A stretch of DNA of 64,000 nucleotides from SHZI01 sp031409515 (GCA_031409515.1 JANNXJ010000051.1:1-64000); one strand, 5' to 3'; numbered from the stretch's first letter, positions 33,429 through 42,396 are shown. Notes: generated by a model from the letters alone, not told the origin. Numbers and translations are program-made.

Positions 33429-33734
33429 TTATTTGGCCGGCGGAGGCCCGGGATCCTTGCGGAAGTAGTCCGGAGGCCTTGCCAGACAGGCAGCGCCGTC
33501 AACCTGGGCGTCCGCGACCTGCGGCGGGATCACATAGCCGGACCCCCGGTTGGGGGCCGCGAGCCCGTCGGGGGTAACCACCAGCGGCAGGCTGGTGGCA
33601 AGCTGGTACTCGGACACGTCATCGCAGCGGGCGTCCGGGTTCTTGCCACCGAAACAGCCGGTCAGTCCGCCAACCAGGGCAGCCAGAACCAGGGCCCGGG
33701 ACCAGCGCGCTGCCTGCAGGGCTCCGCAGGACAC
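33429..33734 (-). CDS. Small BamC-like lipoprotein
   Basis: 101 residues with lipobox LTGC (Cys27) after VLAALVGG. The mature part YQLATSLPLVVTPDGLAAPN followed by YVIPPQ parallels the unstructured N-terminus of BamC, the part that binds BamD, but the two BamC globular domains are absent. It begins 3 bases after the dapA stop, the position of bamC (nlpB) in enteric bacteria. Ends in a Pro-rich PGPPPAK. Likely a minimal BamC-type accessory of the BAM complex. Confidence 0.6.
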   Translation of the reverse strand: MSCGALQAARWSRALVLAALVGGLTGCFGGKNPDARCDDVSEYQLATSLPLVVTPDGLAAPNRGSGYVIPPQVADAQVDGAACLARPPDYFRKDPGPPPAK

Positions 33735-33737
33735 TCT

Positions 33738-34655
33738 CTAGTGCTCCCGCCCAGCCGCAGCCCGGGGGACGGTGCCATCCGCCAGCAGACCGGCCCGCCG
33801 CAGGGCCGCCTCGACAGCTGGCCGGGCACCAGGACTGAGGGTCGTGAGTGGCAGCCGCAGCGCGCCTCCGCTCAGACCGAGCCGCTCGAGGGCCCATTTG
33901 ACTGGAATCGGGTTGGACTCGATAAACAGATCACGATGAAGGTCCGCCAGGCAGGCATCCACCTCCGCCGCAAGCGCGGCATCACCCTCCAGGGCGGCGT
34001 CGCACATCCTGGCCATCAGGGCGGGTGCCACGTTGGCCGTGACGGAGATGACACCCTGACCACCCTGGAGAATGAACTCCCGGCACGTCGCATCGTCGCC
34101 ACTCAGCAGGAGGAAATCGTCACCACAGCCCTCGCGCAACGGGGAGAGCCGGCTCAGGTCGCCGGTGGCTTCCTTGATGCCAACGATCCCGGCGTGACCC
34201 GCCACGCGGGCCACCGTCGGGGGCAGCATATCGACGCCGGTCCGTCCCGGGACGTTGTAGAGGATCACCGGCCGGTCGACCGCGTCGGCAATGGCCAGGT
34301 AGTGACGGCAAAGTCCCTCCTGGGTCGGCTTGTTGTAGTAGGGGGTAACAACCAGATAGCCATCGATGGGAAACGCCGCCACTGCCTGGGACAGGTCGAT
34401 AGTCTGGGCCGTGGAATTGGAGCCGGTCCCTGCGACCACCGGAATCCGTCCGCCGGCCCGCTCGGCCGCGACGCGAATGACCTCGATGTGCTCGGCCCTG
34501 TTCAACGTAGCCGACTCACCGGTGGTGCCGGCGATCACCAGATAATCCGTGCCCTCCTCAATGTGCCAGTCCACCAGTCGCTGGAGGCAGGGGAAGTCCA
34601 CCGCCCCGTCCGGGGTCATGGGCGTAACCAGAGCGACACTGCTGCCTGAAAACAT
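33738..34655 (-). CDS. dapA: 4-hydroxy-tetrahydrodipicolinate synthase
   Basis: 305 residues from MFSGSSVALVTPM. Schiff-base Lys161 in GIVGIKEATGD, Tyr133 and Arg138 in LYNVPGRTGVDM, and Thr44-Thr45 in IAGTTGES, all at the same positions as E. coli DapA. It condenses pyruvate with aspartate semialdehyde, the first step of lysine and diaminopimelate synthesis. Start chosen by family alignment over an upstream ATG. Divergent from the GcvR-like gene. Confidence 0.96.
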   Translation of the reverse strand: MFSGSSVALVTPMTPDGAVDFPCLQRLVDWHIEEGTDYLVIAGTTGESATLNRAEHIEVIRVAAERAGGRIPVVAGTGSNSTAQTIDLSQAVAAFPIDGYLVVTPYYNKPTQEGLCRHYLAIADAVDRPVILYNVPGRTGVDMLPPTVARVAGHAGIVGIKEATGDLSRLSPLREGCGDDFLLLSGDDATCREFILQGGQGVISVTANVAPALMARMCDAALEGDAALAAEVDACLADLHRDLFIESNPIPVKWALERLGLSGGALRLPLTTLSPGARPAVEAALRRAGLLADGTVPRAAAGREH

Positions 34656-34789
34656 CAGAGGGAACCGGGCGGAGATCAGCCGCGAATGGTACTTCCCGAC
34701 CCCCGGGGTCGCAAGGCCGAAGAGCCGGCAGAGAGGCGCTGAACCGGGCTGCAACGCGCCCCGGTACTCACTTGCTGGTGGTCAAATTC

Positions 34790-34812
34790 CCGGTACACTT
34801 TACCGGTACACT
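34790..34812 (+). promoter_or_regulatory. Direct repeat upstream of the GcvR-like gene, possible promoter
   Basis: CCGGTACACT occurs at 34790-34799 and again at 34803-34812, with CCGGTACTCA at 34761-34770. TACACT at 34794-34799 could be a -10 box, 16 bases after TTGCTG (34772-34777). Could equally be tandem regulator sites in the dapA/gcvR divergent region. Confidence 0.35.
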
Positions 34813-34846
34813 GGCTATCGTTCAGCAACTCTCCCAGATCGAATTC

Positions 34847-35374
34847 ATGGAAAAGCTACTCGCGGTCACCGCCATCGGCCCGGACCGCGCCGGTGTGGTC
34901 CGCGACCTGAGCCAGGCCGTGACCTCCGCCGGAGGCAGCATTCGGGAGAGCCGGATGATTGCTCTTGGCTCCGAGTTTGCCGTGCTGATGCTGGTGTCCG
35001 GCAACTGGCACACGGTGACCAAGCTCCAGAGTTCGTTTCAGGCATTGCAGCAACAGTCCGGCCTGATCGTTACGGTCCGGGAAACCCGCCCCCGACCCGT
35101 TGAAACGGCCGCTCCCTACCTCGTGGATGTGGTCACACTCGACCACGACGGCATCGTGTTCGGCCTGTCGAACTTTTTTGCTTCCCGCGGACTCGAGATC
35201 GCTGAGGTCAGCACGCGCCGGTACAATGCGGCGCACACAGGGTCACTCATGTTCGGCGTACAGATGACAGTCAACGTCCCGGGAACCGCCCATGTGGCGA
35301 CGCTGCGTGACGACTTCCTTGAGTACTGCGATGAGCAGAATCTGGACGCTGTTATCGAACCGGCGCAACGCTGA
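34847..35374 (+). CDS. GcvR-like ACT-domain regulator
   Basis: 175 residues from MEKLLAVTAIGPDRAGVVRD. Two ACT domains: residues about 3-70 and 88-165 (VDVVTLDHDGIVFGLSNFFA). This layout matches GcvR, which binds glycine and represses GcvA-controlled glycine cleavage genes. The gcv genes are not in the window. The GcvR-bcp pair, 15 bases apart, is a known gammaproteobacterial arrangement next to dapA. Confidence 0.85.
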   Translation: MEKLLAVTAIGPDRAGVVRDLSQAVTSAGGSIRESRMIALGSEFAVLMLVSGNWHTVTKLQSSFQALQQQSGLIVTVRETRPRPVETAAPYLVDVVTLDHDGIVFGLSNFFASRGLEIAEVSTRRYNAAHTGSLMFGVQMTVNVPGTAHVATLRDDFLEYCDEQNLDAVIEPAQR

Positions 35375-35389
35375 GGAGCTATCGAGACC

Positions 35390-35857
35390 ATGAGCACCGT
35401 CAGCCTGGGCAAGGCCGTCCCCAACTTCAGTCTGCCATCCACCGGCGGCAAGACGGTGGATCTGAAGAGCCTCCGGGGCAGCAAGGTCGTCGTCTACTTC
35501 TATCCCAGGGACAGCACCCCCGGCTGCACCACCGAAGGCTGTGACTTTGCCAGCCTCCACGCCCGGTTCCGCCGCTTGCAGACCGTGATTCTCGGTGTCT
35601 CCCGGGACTCGCTGGCCTCCCATGAAAAATTCAAGGCCAAGTTCGAATTCCCCTTTGACCTGCTCTCCGACGGGGACGAGACCCTGTGCCGGCTGTTCGA
35701 CGTCATCCGGGAGAAGAACATGTACGGCAAGAAAGTGCTGGGCGTGGAGCGCAGCACCTTCCTTATCGATGCTGAGGGCAAGCTGCGCGGGGAATGGCGC
35801 AAAGTCAGCGTCAAGGGCCATGCCGCCCTGCTGCTGGCGGCAGTCGAAGCGCTCTGA
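35390..35857 (+). CDS. bcp: Thiol peroxidase Bcp (PrxQ type)
   Basis: 155 residues. Peroxidatic Cys46 and resolving Cys51 in DSTPGCTTEGCDF, the atypical 2-Cys PrxQ pattern, with thioredoxin fold elements VVVYFYPRD and RSTFLIDAEGKL. It reduces peroxides with thioredoxin as donor. Follows the GcvR-like gene and precedes bepA by 17 bases, suggesting a gcvR-bcp-bepA-mlaA transcription unit. Confidence 0.95.
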   Translation: MSTVSLGKAVPNFSLPSTGGKTVDLKSLRGSKVVVYFYPRDSTPGCTTEGCDFASLHARFRRLQTVILGVSRDSLASHEKFKAKFEFPFDLLSDGDETLCRLFDVIREKNMYGKKVLGVERSTFLIDAEGKLRGEWRKVSVKGHAALLLAAVEAL

Positions 35858-35874
35858 GCTCCGCTGGCGGAACC

Positions 35875-37356
35875 ATGCGACGCCTTATTGCCCTGGTAGC
35901 AACCCTGTCCCTGCTCGTGCCTCCAGCGGTTCCCGCCGCAGCGGGTGACGACCTGCCGGATATCGGCAGTCCCAGCAACTCGGTTCTCTCCCGCGAGAAG
36001 GAGCAGCAGATTGGCCGCTCTATTTTCCGCAGCCTGGTCGACACCAACCGGGTAATGGAGGACCCCGAGGTCCAGGAGTATCTGCAAGATGTGGGCCTGA
36101 AGCTCGCCTCCCAGGCGCAGGACGGCGATTTCCGCTTTACCTTTTTCGTCGTTAACGACCCGGCCATCAATGCCTTTGCCCTTCCCGGCGGCTACATCGG
36201 CGTGCACTCGGGCCTGATCCTGGCCACCACAACAGAAAGCGAACTGGCAGGAGTGCTGGCCCACGAGATCTCCCACGTCACCCAAAGGCACATTTCCCGG
36301 GCCGTGTTTGCCAACCAGCGCAGCAGTATTCTCACCATGGCCGCCATGCTCGGGGCCATCCTGCTGGGAGCCGTAGGCGGCAGCCCCGATATCATTACCG
36401 GCGCCATAGCCACGGCCCAGGGCGTTTCGGCCCAGCAGCAGATCAACTTCACCCGCGCCAATGAGTACGAGGCCGACCGGGTGGGCGTTGGCGTGCTGGC
36501 GGCCAGCGGTTTCGATCCCATGGGCATGCCCGCCTTTTTCGAGACGCTCGCGCGTCAGTCGGGTCCGCTGGCGAGCCAGGCCCCCGAGTTTCTGCGTACG
36601 CACCCTGTCACGGTGAATCGCATTGCCGAAACCCGGGAACGGGCGGCCAGCTACCCGCGCCCCGACGTACGGGACGCGGATGGCTATGCCGTGACCCGCG
36701 CCCGTATTCGCGTACTGTCCAGCCCCACGCCGGAGAAGGCCCTGGAGTTTTTCCTGGGTCAGCAACAGTTACCGAGATCCGCGGGGGACATTGGCACGGA
36801 ATACGGTATTGCCCTGGTCCGGATGGAACTGGGCCAGTACAGGGAGGCCCGCGCCCTGTTCCAGGGCCTGCTGGCCACTAATCCGGGTGTGATTCCCTTC
36901 CACACCGGCCTCGCTGGCGCAGAACTGGCCCTTGGCAACCGGGACGCGGCCTTCGGCATCTACGAACAGGCCATGGAACTCTTCCCCCGCAATACACCAC
37001 TCACCGTGCGCTATGCCGAGGCACTTCTGGCGGCGGGCAAGAGCAAGCAGGCGCACACCATTCTTCTCGACCTGCTGAATAACGTGCCGCCCACCACGGA
37101 ACAGGTGCGATTGATTGCCCTGGCAGCCAGCGCGGCCGGCGATACCGCTGATGCCTACTACTACATGGCAGAACTGCACCTCTTGAAAGGGGATGTGATC
37201 ATGGCCGCCGATCAGCTGCGCGTGGCGCTGTCGACGCCGGGCCTTGATGCCGTACAGAAAGCCCGCTTTACTTCCCGGCTGGCGGAGATTCAGGAGTGGC
37301 TGGATCGGGAACAACGAGCCCGGCGCCAGCAAACCTCGGCGGGCAAACAGCAATGA
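35875..37356 (+). CDS. bepA: Periplasmic M48 metalloprotease with TPR domain (BepA)
   Basis: 493 residues with a signal peptide ending PAAAG. Zinc site HEISH at residues 130-134, third ligand in NEYEADRVGVGV, plus family marks AFALPGGYIGVHSGL and LRTHPVTVNRIAETR. The C-terminal half is TPR-like. BepA helps LptD assembly and degrades stalled outer-membrane proteins. Start ATG 35875 follows the bcp stop by 17 bases; an upstream ATG is inside bcp. mlaA follows. Confidence 0.93.
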   Translation: MRRLIALVATLSLLVPPAVPAAAGDDLPDIGSPSNSVLSREKEQQIGRSIFRSLVDTNRVMEDPEVQEYLQDVGLKLASQAQDGDFRFTFFVVNDPAINAFALPGGYIGVHSGLILATTTESELAGVLAHEISHVTQRHISRAVFANQRSSILTMAAMLGAILLGAVGGSPDIITGAIATAQGVSAQQQINFTRANEYEADRVGVGVLAASGFDPMGMPAFFETLARQSGPLASQAPEFLRTHPVTVNRIAETRERAASYPRPDVRDADGYAVTRARIRVLSSPTPEKALEFFLGQQQLPRSAGDIGTEYGIALVRMELGQYREARALFQGLLATNPGVIPFHTGLAGAELALGNRDAAFGIYEQAMELFPRNTPLTVRYAEALLAAGKSKQAHTILLDLLNNVPPTTEQVRLIALAASAAGDTADAYYYMAELHLLKGDVIMAADQLRVALSTPGLDAVQKARFTSRLAEIQEWLDREQRARRQQTSAGKQQ

Positions 37357-37367
37357 AGGAGTCGGGC

Positions 37368-38150
37368 ATGACGACACTGGGGAGGATCCTGCTGGCCGGT
37401 AGCCTTGCCCTGGCAGTCTCCGGTTGTGCCAGTCAGAGCGCTGTAGCGTCTGACGAGGCTTACGATCCGCTGCAGCCTGTAAATCGCGTGTTCTACCGTT
37501 TCAACGACCTGGGCGACCGGTACGTTCTGCGCCCGGTAGCGGTGGGTTATTCCCGCGCCCTGCCGGCGCAGATCCGGACCGGGGTACACAACTTCTTCAG
37601 CAACCTGCTGTACCCCGTCACCATTGCCAACGCTTTCCTGCAGGGCAAATTCCGGCAGTCCGGCCGGGACGGAGCGCGATTCCTGCTCAACACCACCGTC
37701 GGTCTTGGTGGTTTGTTCGATCCCGCCAGCCGCGTAGGCCTCACGGAGAACGATGAGGACTTTGGCCAGACGCTAGCCGTTTGGGGGGTCGGCAACGGGC
37801 CTTACCTGGTCATCCCGATACTCGGGCCCAGTACCCTCCGCAATACCGCGGGTGATGCGGTGGACTTACCCCTCACGCCGTTCCTCAACGTCACTGACGG
37901 GGATCTCGGCTGGAGGCTGGGAACCTGGGCAATCTACCAGGTAGACCGGCGTTCGGGCTTCCTCGATGCCGATGCCCAGGTCTTCGAGGCCTACGACCCC
38001 TACATATTCGTCAGGGATGCCTATCTCCAGAACCGGCGGTACCGGTCCCTGGACGGCAACGTCCCGGAGGATGATTCCTACCTGGATGAATCGGAATTCG
38101 ATGATCCGGAAGACGATGCCCCGGAAACGGCAGAGCCAGCCGGGGAGTAG
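37368..38150 (+). CDS. mlaA: Intermembrane phospholipid transport lipoprotein MlaA (VacJ)
   Basis: 260 residues from ATG 37368, chosen for the AAGGAG site 7 bases upstream; an ATG at 37353 overlapping the bepA stop is possible. Lipobox AVSGC. Core motifs DPLQPVNRVFYRFNDLGDRY, NFFSNLLYPVTIANAFLQGK and DFGQTLAVWGVGNGPYLVIP are diagnostic. MlaA forms the outer-membrane donut that removes surface phospholipids. The acidic C-terminal tail (DESEFDDPEDDAPETAEP) lies in the 73-base antisense overlap with mlaB. Confidence 0.95.
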   Translation: MTTLGRILLAGSLALAVSGCASQSAVASDEAYDPLQPVNRVFYRFNDLGDRYVLRPVAVGYSRALPAQIRTGVHNFFSNLLYPVTIANAFLQGKFRQSGRDGARFLLNTTVGLGGLFDPASRVGLTENDEDFGQTLAVWGVGNGPYLVIPILGPSTLRNTAGDAVDLPLTPFLNVTDGDLGWRLGTWAIYQVDRRSGFLDADAQVFEAYDPYIFVRDAYLQNRRYRSLDGNVPEDDSYLDESEFDDPEDDAPETAEPAGE

Positions 38151-38461
38151 GAGTCGGTCAGCATCGCCTCGACACCGCTCAGACGGGCAATGGCCAGCAA
38201 CTTGGCAGGCATCCCCTGGAAAGTGACGGTGCACTGCTGCGCCCGACCCTGACGAAGCCATTCCAGCAGCAAAGCCAGGCAGGCGCTGTCAACGCTGGTG
38301 ACCTCCTGCAGATTAACAATTACGGCCTTCTGACCAGCAAACAGCGACTTACCCGACTCGAGCAACCCGCCCGCGGTGGCAAACGTCACCGGGCCACTGA
38401 CCGCGATTTGCCCTGCTCCCAACGACGCAAGAGAAGGAGCCATCAGGTGTCCTTCGGTCAC
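38078..38461 (-). CDS. mlaB: STAS-domain protein MlaB
   Basis: 127 residues (E. coli MlaB is about 97). STAS motif VIVNLQEVTSVDSACLALLL with the conserved Asp-Ser, and TVTFQGMPAKLLAIARLSGV. The extra Ser-rich tail (GASSSGSSNSDSSR) is encoded opposite the acidic tail of mlaA. MlaB binds MlaF in the MlaFEDB inner-membrane ABC complex. Its start overlaps the mlaC stop by 4 bases. Confidence 0.9.
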   Translation of the reverse strand: MTEGHLMAPSLASLGAGQIAVSGPVTFATAGGLLESGKSLFAGQKAVIVNLQEVTSVDSACLALLLEWLRQGRAQQCTVTFQGMPAKLLAIARLSGVEAMLTDSYSPAGSAVSGASSSGSSNSDSSR

Positions 38462-39099
38462 TTACCACCCGCACCGGGTGCATTCGTCGTCACCTTGGCC
38501 GCATCCGACTTGAGTCGGGCAATCACCGCGTCGATACCCTTGGCGCTGATCTCTGCGTTGAACTGGTTACGGTAGTTCTGCACGTAGGAGATACCCTCAA
38601 TGCGGACATCGAAAGCGCGCCAGCCCTTGGGGGTCTGATGCAGGGAGTAGTAAACCGGCAGCTTCGTCCCGTCCGCCAGCTGCATTTCCGTCTTCACGAC
38701 AGTCCGCTTCGGATCCGGCGCTTCACCGGCATCCGGCAGAAACCCGACCTTGTCCTTCTCAAAGCGCAGTACGTACCGTGCATAGCTGCGGAGCAGGAAA
38801 TCATAGAACGTATCAATGAACTCCTGGCGCTGGGCCGGCGTGGCCGTGCGCCAGTGTTTACCCAGCACCAGACGCCCGGAGTAATCGGTGTCGAAGACGG
38901 GCAGGAAGACGTCACCAACCAGCTTGTACAGCTCAACCGGGTTCGCTGCGAGCTCCTGCTGTCGGCCTGCAATACGCGCCGTCAGGGTGTCCGCCGTCTC
39001 GCGCACAACCTGACCTGGCGTCCGCTCATCGGCCGCGTGGGCTGCAGGGGCGATGAGCCCGGCAAGCAGGCTTAGAGTCAGGGCAGCAAAAATACGCAT
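38458..39099 (-). CDS. mlaC: Phospholipid-binding periplasmic protein MlaC
   Basis: 213 residues with a signal peptide ending AAHAAD. Family marks FLPVFDTDYSGRLVLGKHWR, RQEFIDTFYDFLLRSYARY and GWRAFDVRIEGISYVQNYRN. MlaC ferries phospholipid between MlaA at the outer membrane and MlaD at the inner. Start at MRIFAALTL follows a GGAG site. Confidence 0.95.
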   Translation of the reverse strand: MRIFAALTLSLLAGLIAPAAHAADERTPGQVVRETADTLTARIAGRQQELAANPVELYKLVGDVFLPVFDTDYSGRLVLGKHWRTATPAQRQEFIDTFYDFLLRSYARYVLRFEKDKVGFLPDAGEAPDPKRTVVKTEMQLADGTKLPVYYSLHQTPKGWRAFDVRIEGISYVQNYRNQFNAEISAKGIDAVIARLKSDAAKVTTNAPGAGGK

Positions 39100-39112
39100 A
39101 GGAAAACTCCGC

Positions 39113-39655
39113 TTAGTCACTGGACGTGCCGGACTGGTCACCAGGGGTTACGTCAGGGGCGGCTGCCGCAGGTGCCGCAGGTGCCGCATCCTCCCCTTTC
39201 TCCGCCTGACTGAACAGAAACTTGCTCACCAACTGCTCCAGCACGATAGCCGACTGGGTGATTTCCAGCTGGCTGTTATCTGTCAGATAGGTTTCGGAAC
39301 CACCCGGGCCGAGACCTACGTATTTACTGCCGAGCAATCCCGCCGTCAGGATACTGGCATCGGAATCATCGGGGATCTTGTTGAACTGGGGGTTAATACG
39401 CAGCGTTACCAGGGCATCGAGGTTCTCATTGTCAAACACGATGCTCTCAACCCGGCCGATGTTGACGCCAGCCATGGTCACGGCTGAGCGCACCTTAAGT
39501 CCTGCCACATCATCGAAGCGGGCGGTAACCCGATAGCCCTTGTCGCCACCGTACTCTTCCATATCGGTGGTCTGGGTCGCCAGAAACAGCAGAGCGGCAA
39601 AACCCAGAAAAATGAACAGGCCGGTACCCAGTTCCCGCGTGCGCGTGGTTTCCAT
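39113..39655 (-). CDS. mlaD: MCE-domain protein MlaD
   Basis: 180 residues. One N-terminal membrane anchor (GLFIFLGFAALLFLATQ) and an MCE domain (residues about 40-115) with YRVTARFDDVAGLKVRSAVT and SKYVGLGPGG. The C-terminal tail is Ala/Pro-rich (APAAPAAAAP). MlaD hexamers form the lipid-binding pore of the MlaFEDB complex. 13 bases from mlaE on one side and 13 from mlaC on the other. Confidence 0.95.
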   Translation of the reverse strand: METTRTRELGTGLFIFLGFAALLFLATQTTDMEEYGGDKGYRVTARFDDVAGLKVRSAVTMAGVNIGRVESIVFDNENLDALVTLRINPQFNKIPDDSDASILTAGLLGSKYVGLGPGGSETYLTDNSQLEITQSAIVLEQLVSKFLFSQAEKGEDAAPAAPAAAAPDVTPGDQSGTSSD

Positions 39656-39668
39656 ATTCGCAACGTTC

Positions 39669-40436
39669 CTAGAGAAGGTAGGCAGTAATCAAATAGTCGA
39701 GGACCAGTACAAGGATCGACGTGGTCACCACCGTACGGGTAGTGGCCATGCCAACACCCTCGGCCGTCGGCGGGGAATTGTAACCCTCGTACACCGCCAC
39801 GAGGCCGGCCGTAACGCCAAAAACAAAGCTCTTCAGGACCCCCTCGAAAATATCTTCCGGATCGACAAACTCCTGCATCTGGGACCAGAAGGCTCCGTTG
39901 TCGACGCCCATGACCCGGACACCGATGAACCAGGCACCCAGGATTCCAACCGCATTGAAAACGGCCGTCAGCAGGGGCACCGAAATTACAGCGCCGACAA
40001 AGCGCGGCGCGATGATCCGGCGAATGGGGTCGATCGCCATAACCTCCATGGCGGCCAGCTGGTCGGTGGCGCGCATCAGACCGATCTCGGATGCGAGGGC
40101 CGTGCCAGCCCGGCCAGCAAACAGTAAGGCCGTAACGACCGGGCCCAGTTCCTTGAACAGTGTCAGGGCAACACCCGCGCCCAGGATGTCCTCCTGCCGC
40201 AGTCGGGACAAGGAGTCGTAGCCCTGGAGACCGATGACCATGCCGACGAAGAACGCCGACGTCATGATGATGACCAGCGACAGAACGCCGGAGTTGCGGA
40301 CCTGCTGGGAGATCAGCCTGGGACGCGCCAGCGCCGCCGGACACTGCCGGAGAATCGCGAGCAGGAAGAGAATCACGGCACCCAGCTTGCGCAGGGACTC
40401 GAGCAGTCCGCCCCAGAGCTGGAGTGCCAGGGTCAC
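39669..40436 (-). CDS. mlaE: Phospholipid ABC transporter permease MlaE
   Basis: 255 residues, five to six membrane segments. Diagnostic EQxxxLxVxxIDP-type motif in ATDQLAAMEVMAIDPIRRII, plus LFAGRAGTALASEIGLMRAT. Dimeric permease of the Mla complex. Its start overlaps the mlaF stop by 4 bases. Confidence 0.95.
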   Translation of the reverse strand: MTLALQLWGGLLESLRKLGAVILFLLAILRQCPAALARPRLISQQVRNSGVLSLVIIMTSAFFVGMVIGLQGYDSLSRLRQEDILGAGVALTLFKELGPVVTALLFAGRAGTALASEIGLMRATDQLAAMEVMAIDPIRRIIAPRFVGAVISVPLLTAVFNAVGILGAWFIGVRVMGVDNGAFWSQMQEFVDPEDIFEGVLKSFVFGVTAGLVAVYEGYNSPPTAEGVGMATTRTVVTTSILVLVLDYLITAYLL

Positions 40437-41239
40437 CGCCCGGCTCCAAGCAACTGCTCGGCATAGTCAGGGGCGGGGTAATGAAAGGGTACCGGGCCAT
40501 CGGCAGCGCCCGTCATGAACTGGCGGACGAGCTCTGATGGGCTGGCGGCGAGTTCCGTGGGCGCGCCCGAGGCAATGACCCGGCCCTCGGAAATGACGAT
40601 GCAGTGATCAGCAATGTGGCTGATCTCGGCAACATCATGGGAGACAACGATGCTCGTGAGGCCAAGGGCATCGTTGTTGAGGCGAATCAGCCGCAGCACC
40701 ACGCCCAGGGAAATGGGATCGAGTCCGGAAAACGGCTCGTCGTAGAGCAGCAGTTCCGGATCCAGCACCATCGCCCTGGCCATCGCGACCCGCCGCGCCA
40801 TGCCCCCGGACAGTTCCGTAGGCATCAGGTCGGCAGCACCGCGGAGGCCAACAGAGTTCAGCTTGGTGAGTACCACGTGGCGGATCAGCGCATCCGGCAG
40901 CCTGGTGTTCTCCCGGACAGGAAATGCGATGTTCTCGAAGACGTCAAGGTCAGTCAGCAGTGCGCTGTTCTGAAAGAGCATCCCCATGCGCCGCCGCAGG
41001 TCGAAGAGCGCGCTGCGGGACAACGCCGCCACGTTCTGCCCTGCCACCATCACGGTGCCCGCCTCCGGGCGAAGCTGGCCCGTGATCATCCGGAGGAGCG
41101 TCGTCTTGCCGGTGCCGCTCGGCCCCATAATCGCGGTAATGCTGCCCCGCCGGATGCCGAGATCCAGCCCGGAAAAGATCGGGCGCCCGGAACGTCGGAA
41201 ATGGAGCCCGCTGATCTCGACGAGATTATCCGCTGTCAC
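40433..41239 (-). CDS. mlaF: Phospholipid ABC transporter ATPase MlaF
   Basis: 268 residues with a GTG start at 41239, 4 bases after the aldolase stop; ATGs further up would overlap the aldolase and add non-homologous residues. Walker A GPSGTGKTT, Q-loop LFQNSALLTDL, signature LSGGMARRVAMARA, Walker B LLLYDEPFSGLDP, switch His in SHDVAE. Powers phospholipid movement. First gene of mlaFEDCB, in E. coli order. Confidence 0.94.
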   Translation of the reverse strand: MTADNLVEISGLHFRRSGRPIFSGLDLGIRRGSITAIMGPSGTGKTTLLRMITGQLRPEAGTVMVAGQNVAALSRSALFDLRRRMGMLFQNSALLTDLDVFENIAFPVRENTRLPDALIRHVVLTKLNSVGLRGAADLMPTELSGGMARRVAMARAMVLDPELLLYDEPFSGLDPISLGVVLRLIRLNNDALGLTSIVVSHDVAEISHIADHCIVISEGRVIASGAPTELAASPSELVRQFMTGAADGPVPFHYPAPDYAEQLLGAGR

Positions 41240-41243
41240 TGAA

Positions 41244-42260
41244 TCAGGCTGCTTCCATGTCGCGGCGATACTGCCCGGCATGGGCCAGGCCATTGAGGCG
41301 GGCCCGCTTGAGGAAAGCCTCCTGCCCGGCCTTCACGCCCTCGGGCTTGCCACCCCAGGCTTTGAGGGAGGGCGCCTGCAGGGCACGACCGTATGAGAAC
41401 GTTAGCTGCCAGGGCAGCGACCCCAGGGCGTTCATGGCGGAGAGATGCTCAGTGGATTCCTCGGGACTCTGGCCGCCGGAGAGGAAGGCTATGCCGGGCA
41501 CCAGCGCCGGAACCGTGCTCTTGAGACAGCGGATGGTCGCCTCCGCCACGTCACGGACCGTCGCCTTCTGCTTGCAGTCTTCGCCCGGCACAATCATGTT
41601 GGGTTTAAGAACCATCCCGGCAAGGTCAACCCGGTGGGCCCGCAACTCGATAAACGTGCGCTCCAGAGCCATCATGGTTACTTCCTCACAGCGGGCGAGG
41701 CTGTGGTCGCCGTCCATCAGAACTTCAGGCTCAACGATCGGGACGATACCCGCTTCCTGGCACAAGGCCGCATACCGGGCGAGTGCGTGGGCATTGGCCG
41801 ACAGGCAGTAGTTCGTCGGCAAACCCGGCCCAATAGTGATGACAGCGCGCCACTTGGCAAACTTTGCGCCCAGCTCCGCGTACTCCTTGAGGCGCTCCCG
41901 CAGGCCATCAAGGCCTTCAGTGAGGGTCTCGCCGGGGAAGCCAGCCAGGGCCTTGGCGCCTGCATCGACCTTGATACCGGGCAGCATCCCCTGCTGGGCC
42001 AGGTACCTGGGAAACGGCACCCCGCTGAGCGTCGACTGCCGCAGGGTTTCATCGTAGAGGATCACCCCGCTGATGTAATCGGCAGCCCTGGGTGCGGTGA
42101 AGAGCATGTCCCGATAAGCGCGCCGGCTATCAGCCGTGGATTCGAGGCGGATTGAATCGAAGCGCTTCTTGATGGTGCCCGAACTCTCGTCCGCGGCCAG
42201 GATCCCCTTACCGGGTAAAACCATCGCCTGTGCGATGGCAGCAAGAGACTGGGCACTCAT
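41244..42260 (-). CDS. Class I fructose-bisphosphate aldolase
   Basis: 338 residues from MSAQSLAAIAQAM. Eukaryote-like class I signatures: LPGKGILAADESSGTIKKRF, VPIVEPEVLMDGDH, Schiff-base Lys in GMVLKPNMIVPG, and FLSGGQSPEE. No metal ligands of class II. It splits fructose 1,6-bisphosphate in glycolysis and works backward in gluconeogenesis. Immediately upstream of mlaF (4-base gap), so mla transcription may depend on its promoter. Divergent from the Rrf2 gene. Confidence 0.95.
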   Translation of the reverse strand: MSAQSLAAIAQAMVLPGKGILAADESSGTIKKRFDSIRLESTADSRRAYRDMLFTAPRAADYISGVILYDETLRQSTLSGVPFPRYLAQQGMLPGIKVDAGAKALAGFPGETLTEGLDGLRERLKEYAELGAKFAKWRAVITIGPGLPTNYCLSANAHALARYAALCQEAGIVPIVEPEVLMDGDHSLARCEEVTMMALERTFIELRAHRVDLAGMVLKPNMIVPGEDCKQKATVRDVAEATIRCLKSTVPALVPGIAFLSGGQSPEESTEHLSAMNALGSLPWQLTFSYGRALQAPSLKAWGGKPEGVKAGQEAFLKRARLNGLAHAGQYRRDMEAA

Positions 42261-42396
42261 GGCATAAACCTCCGGTTCTTGAATTTCATCCCGCGCTGGG
42301 ACGCGCTGACTGACCACCACGCCGGGGTCAGAGGCGCGGCGGGGAAGAATAGCAAATTCCCGGTCGCGACCGGCCCAAAGGGTTCCCCCAGGCGGG

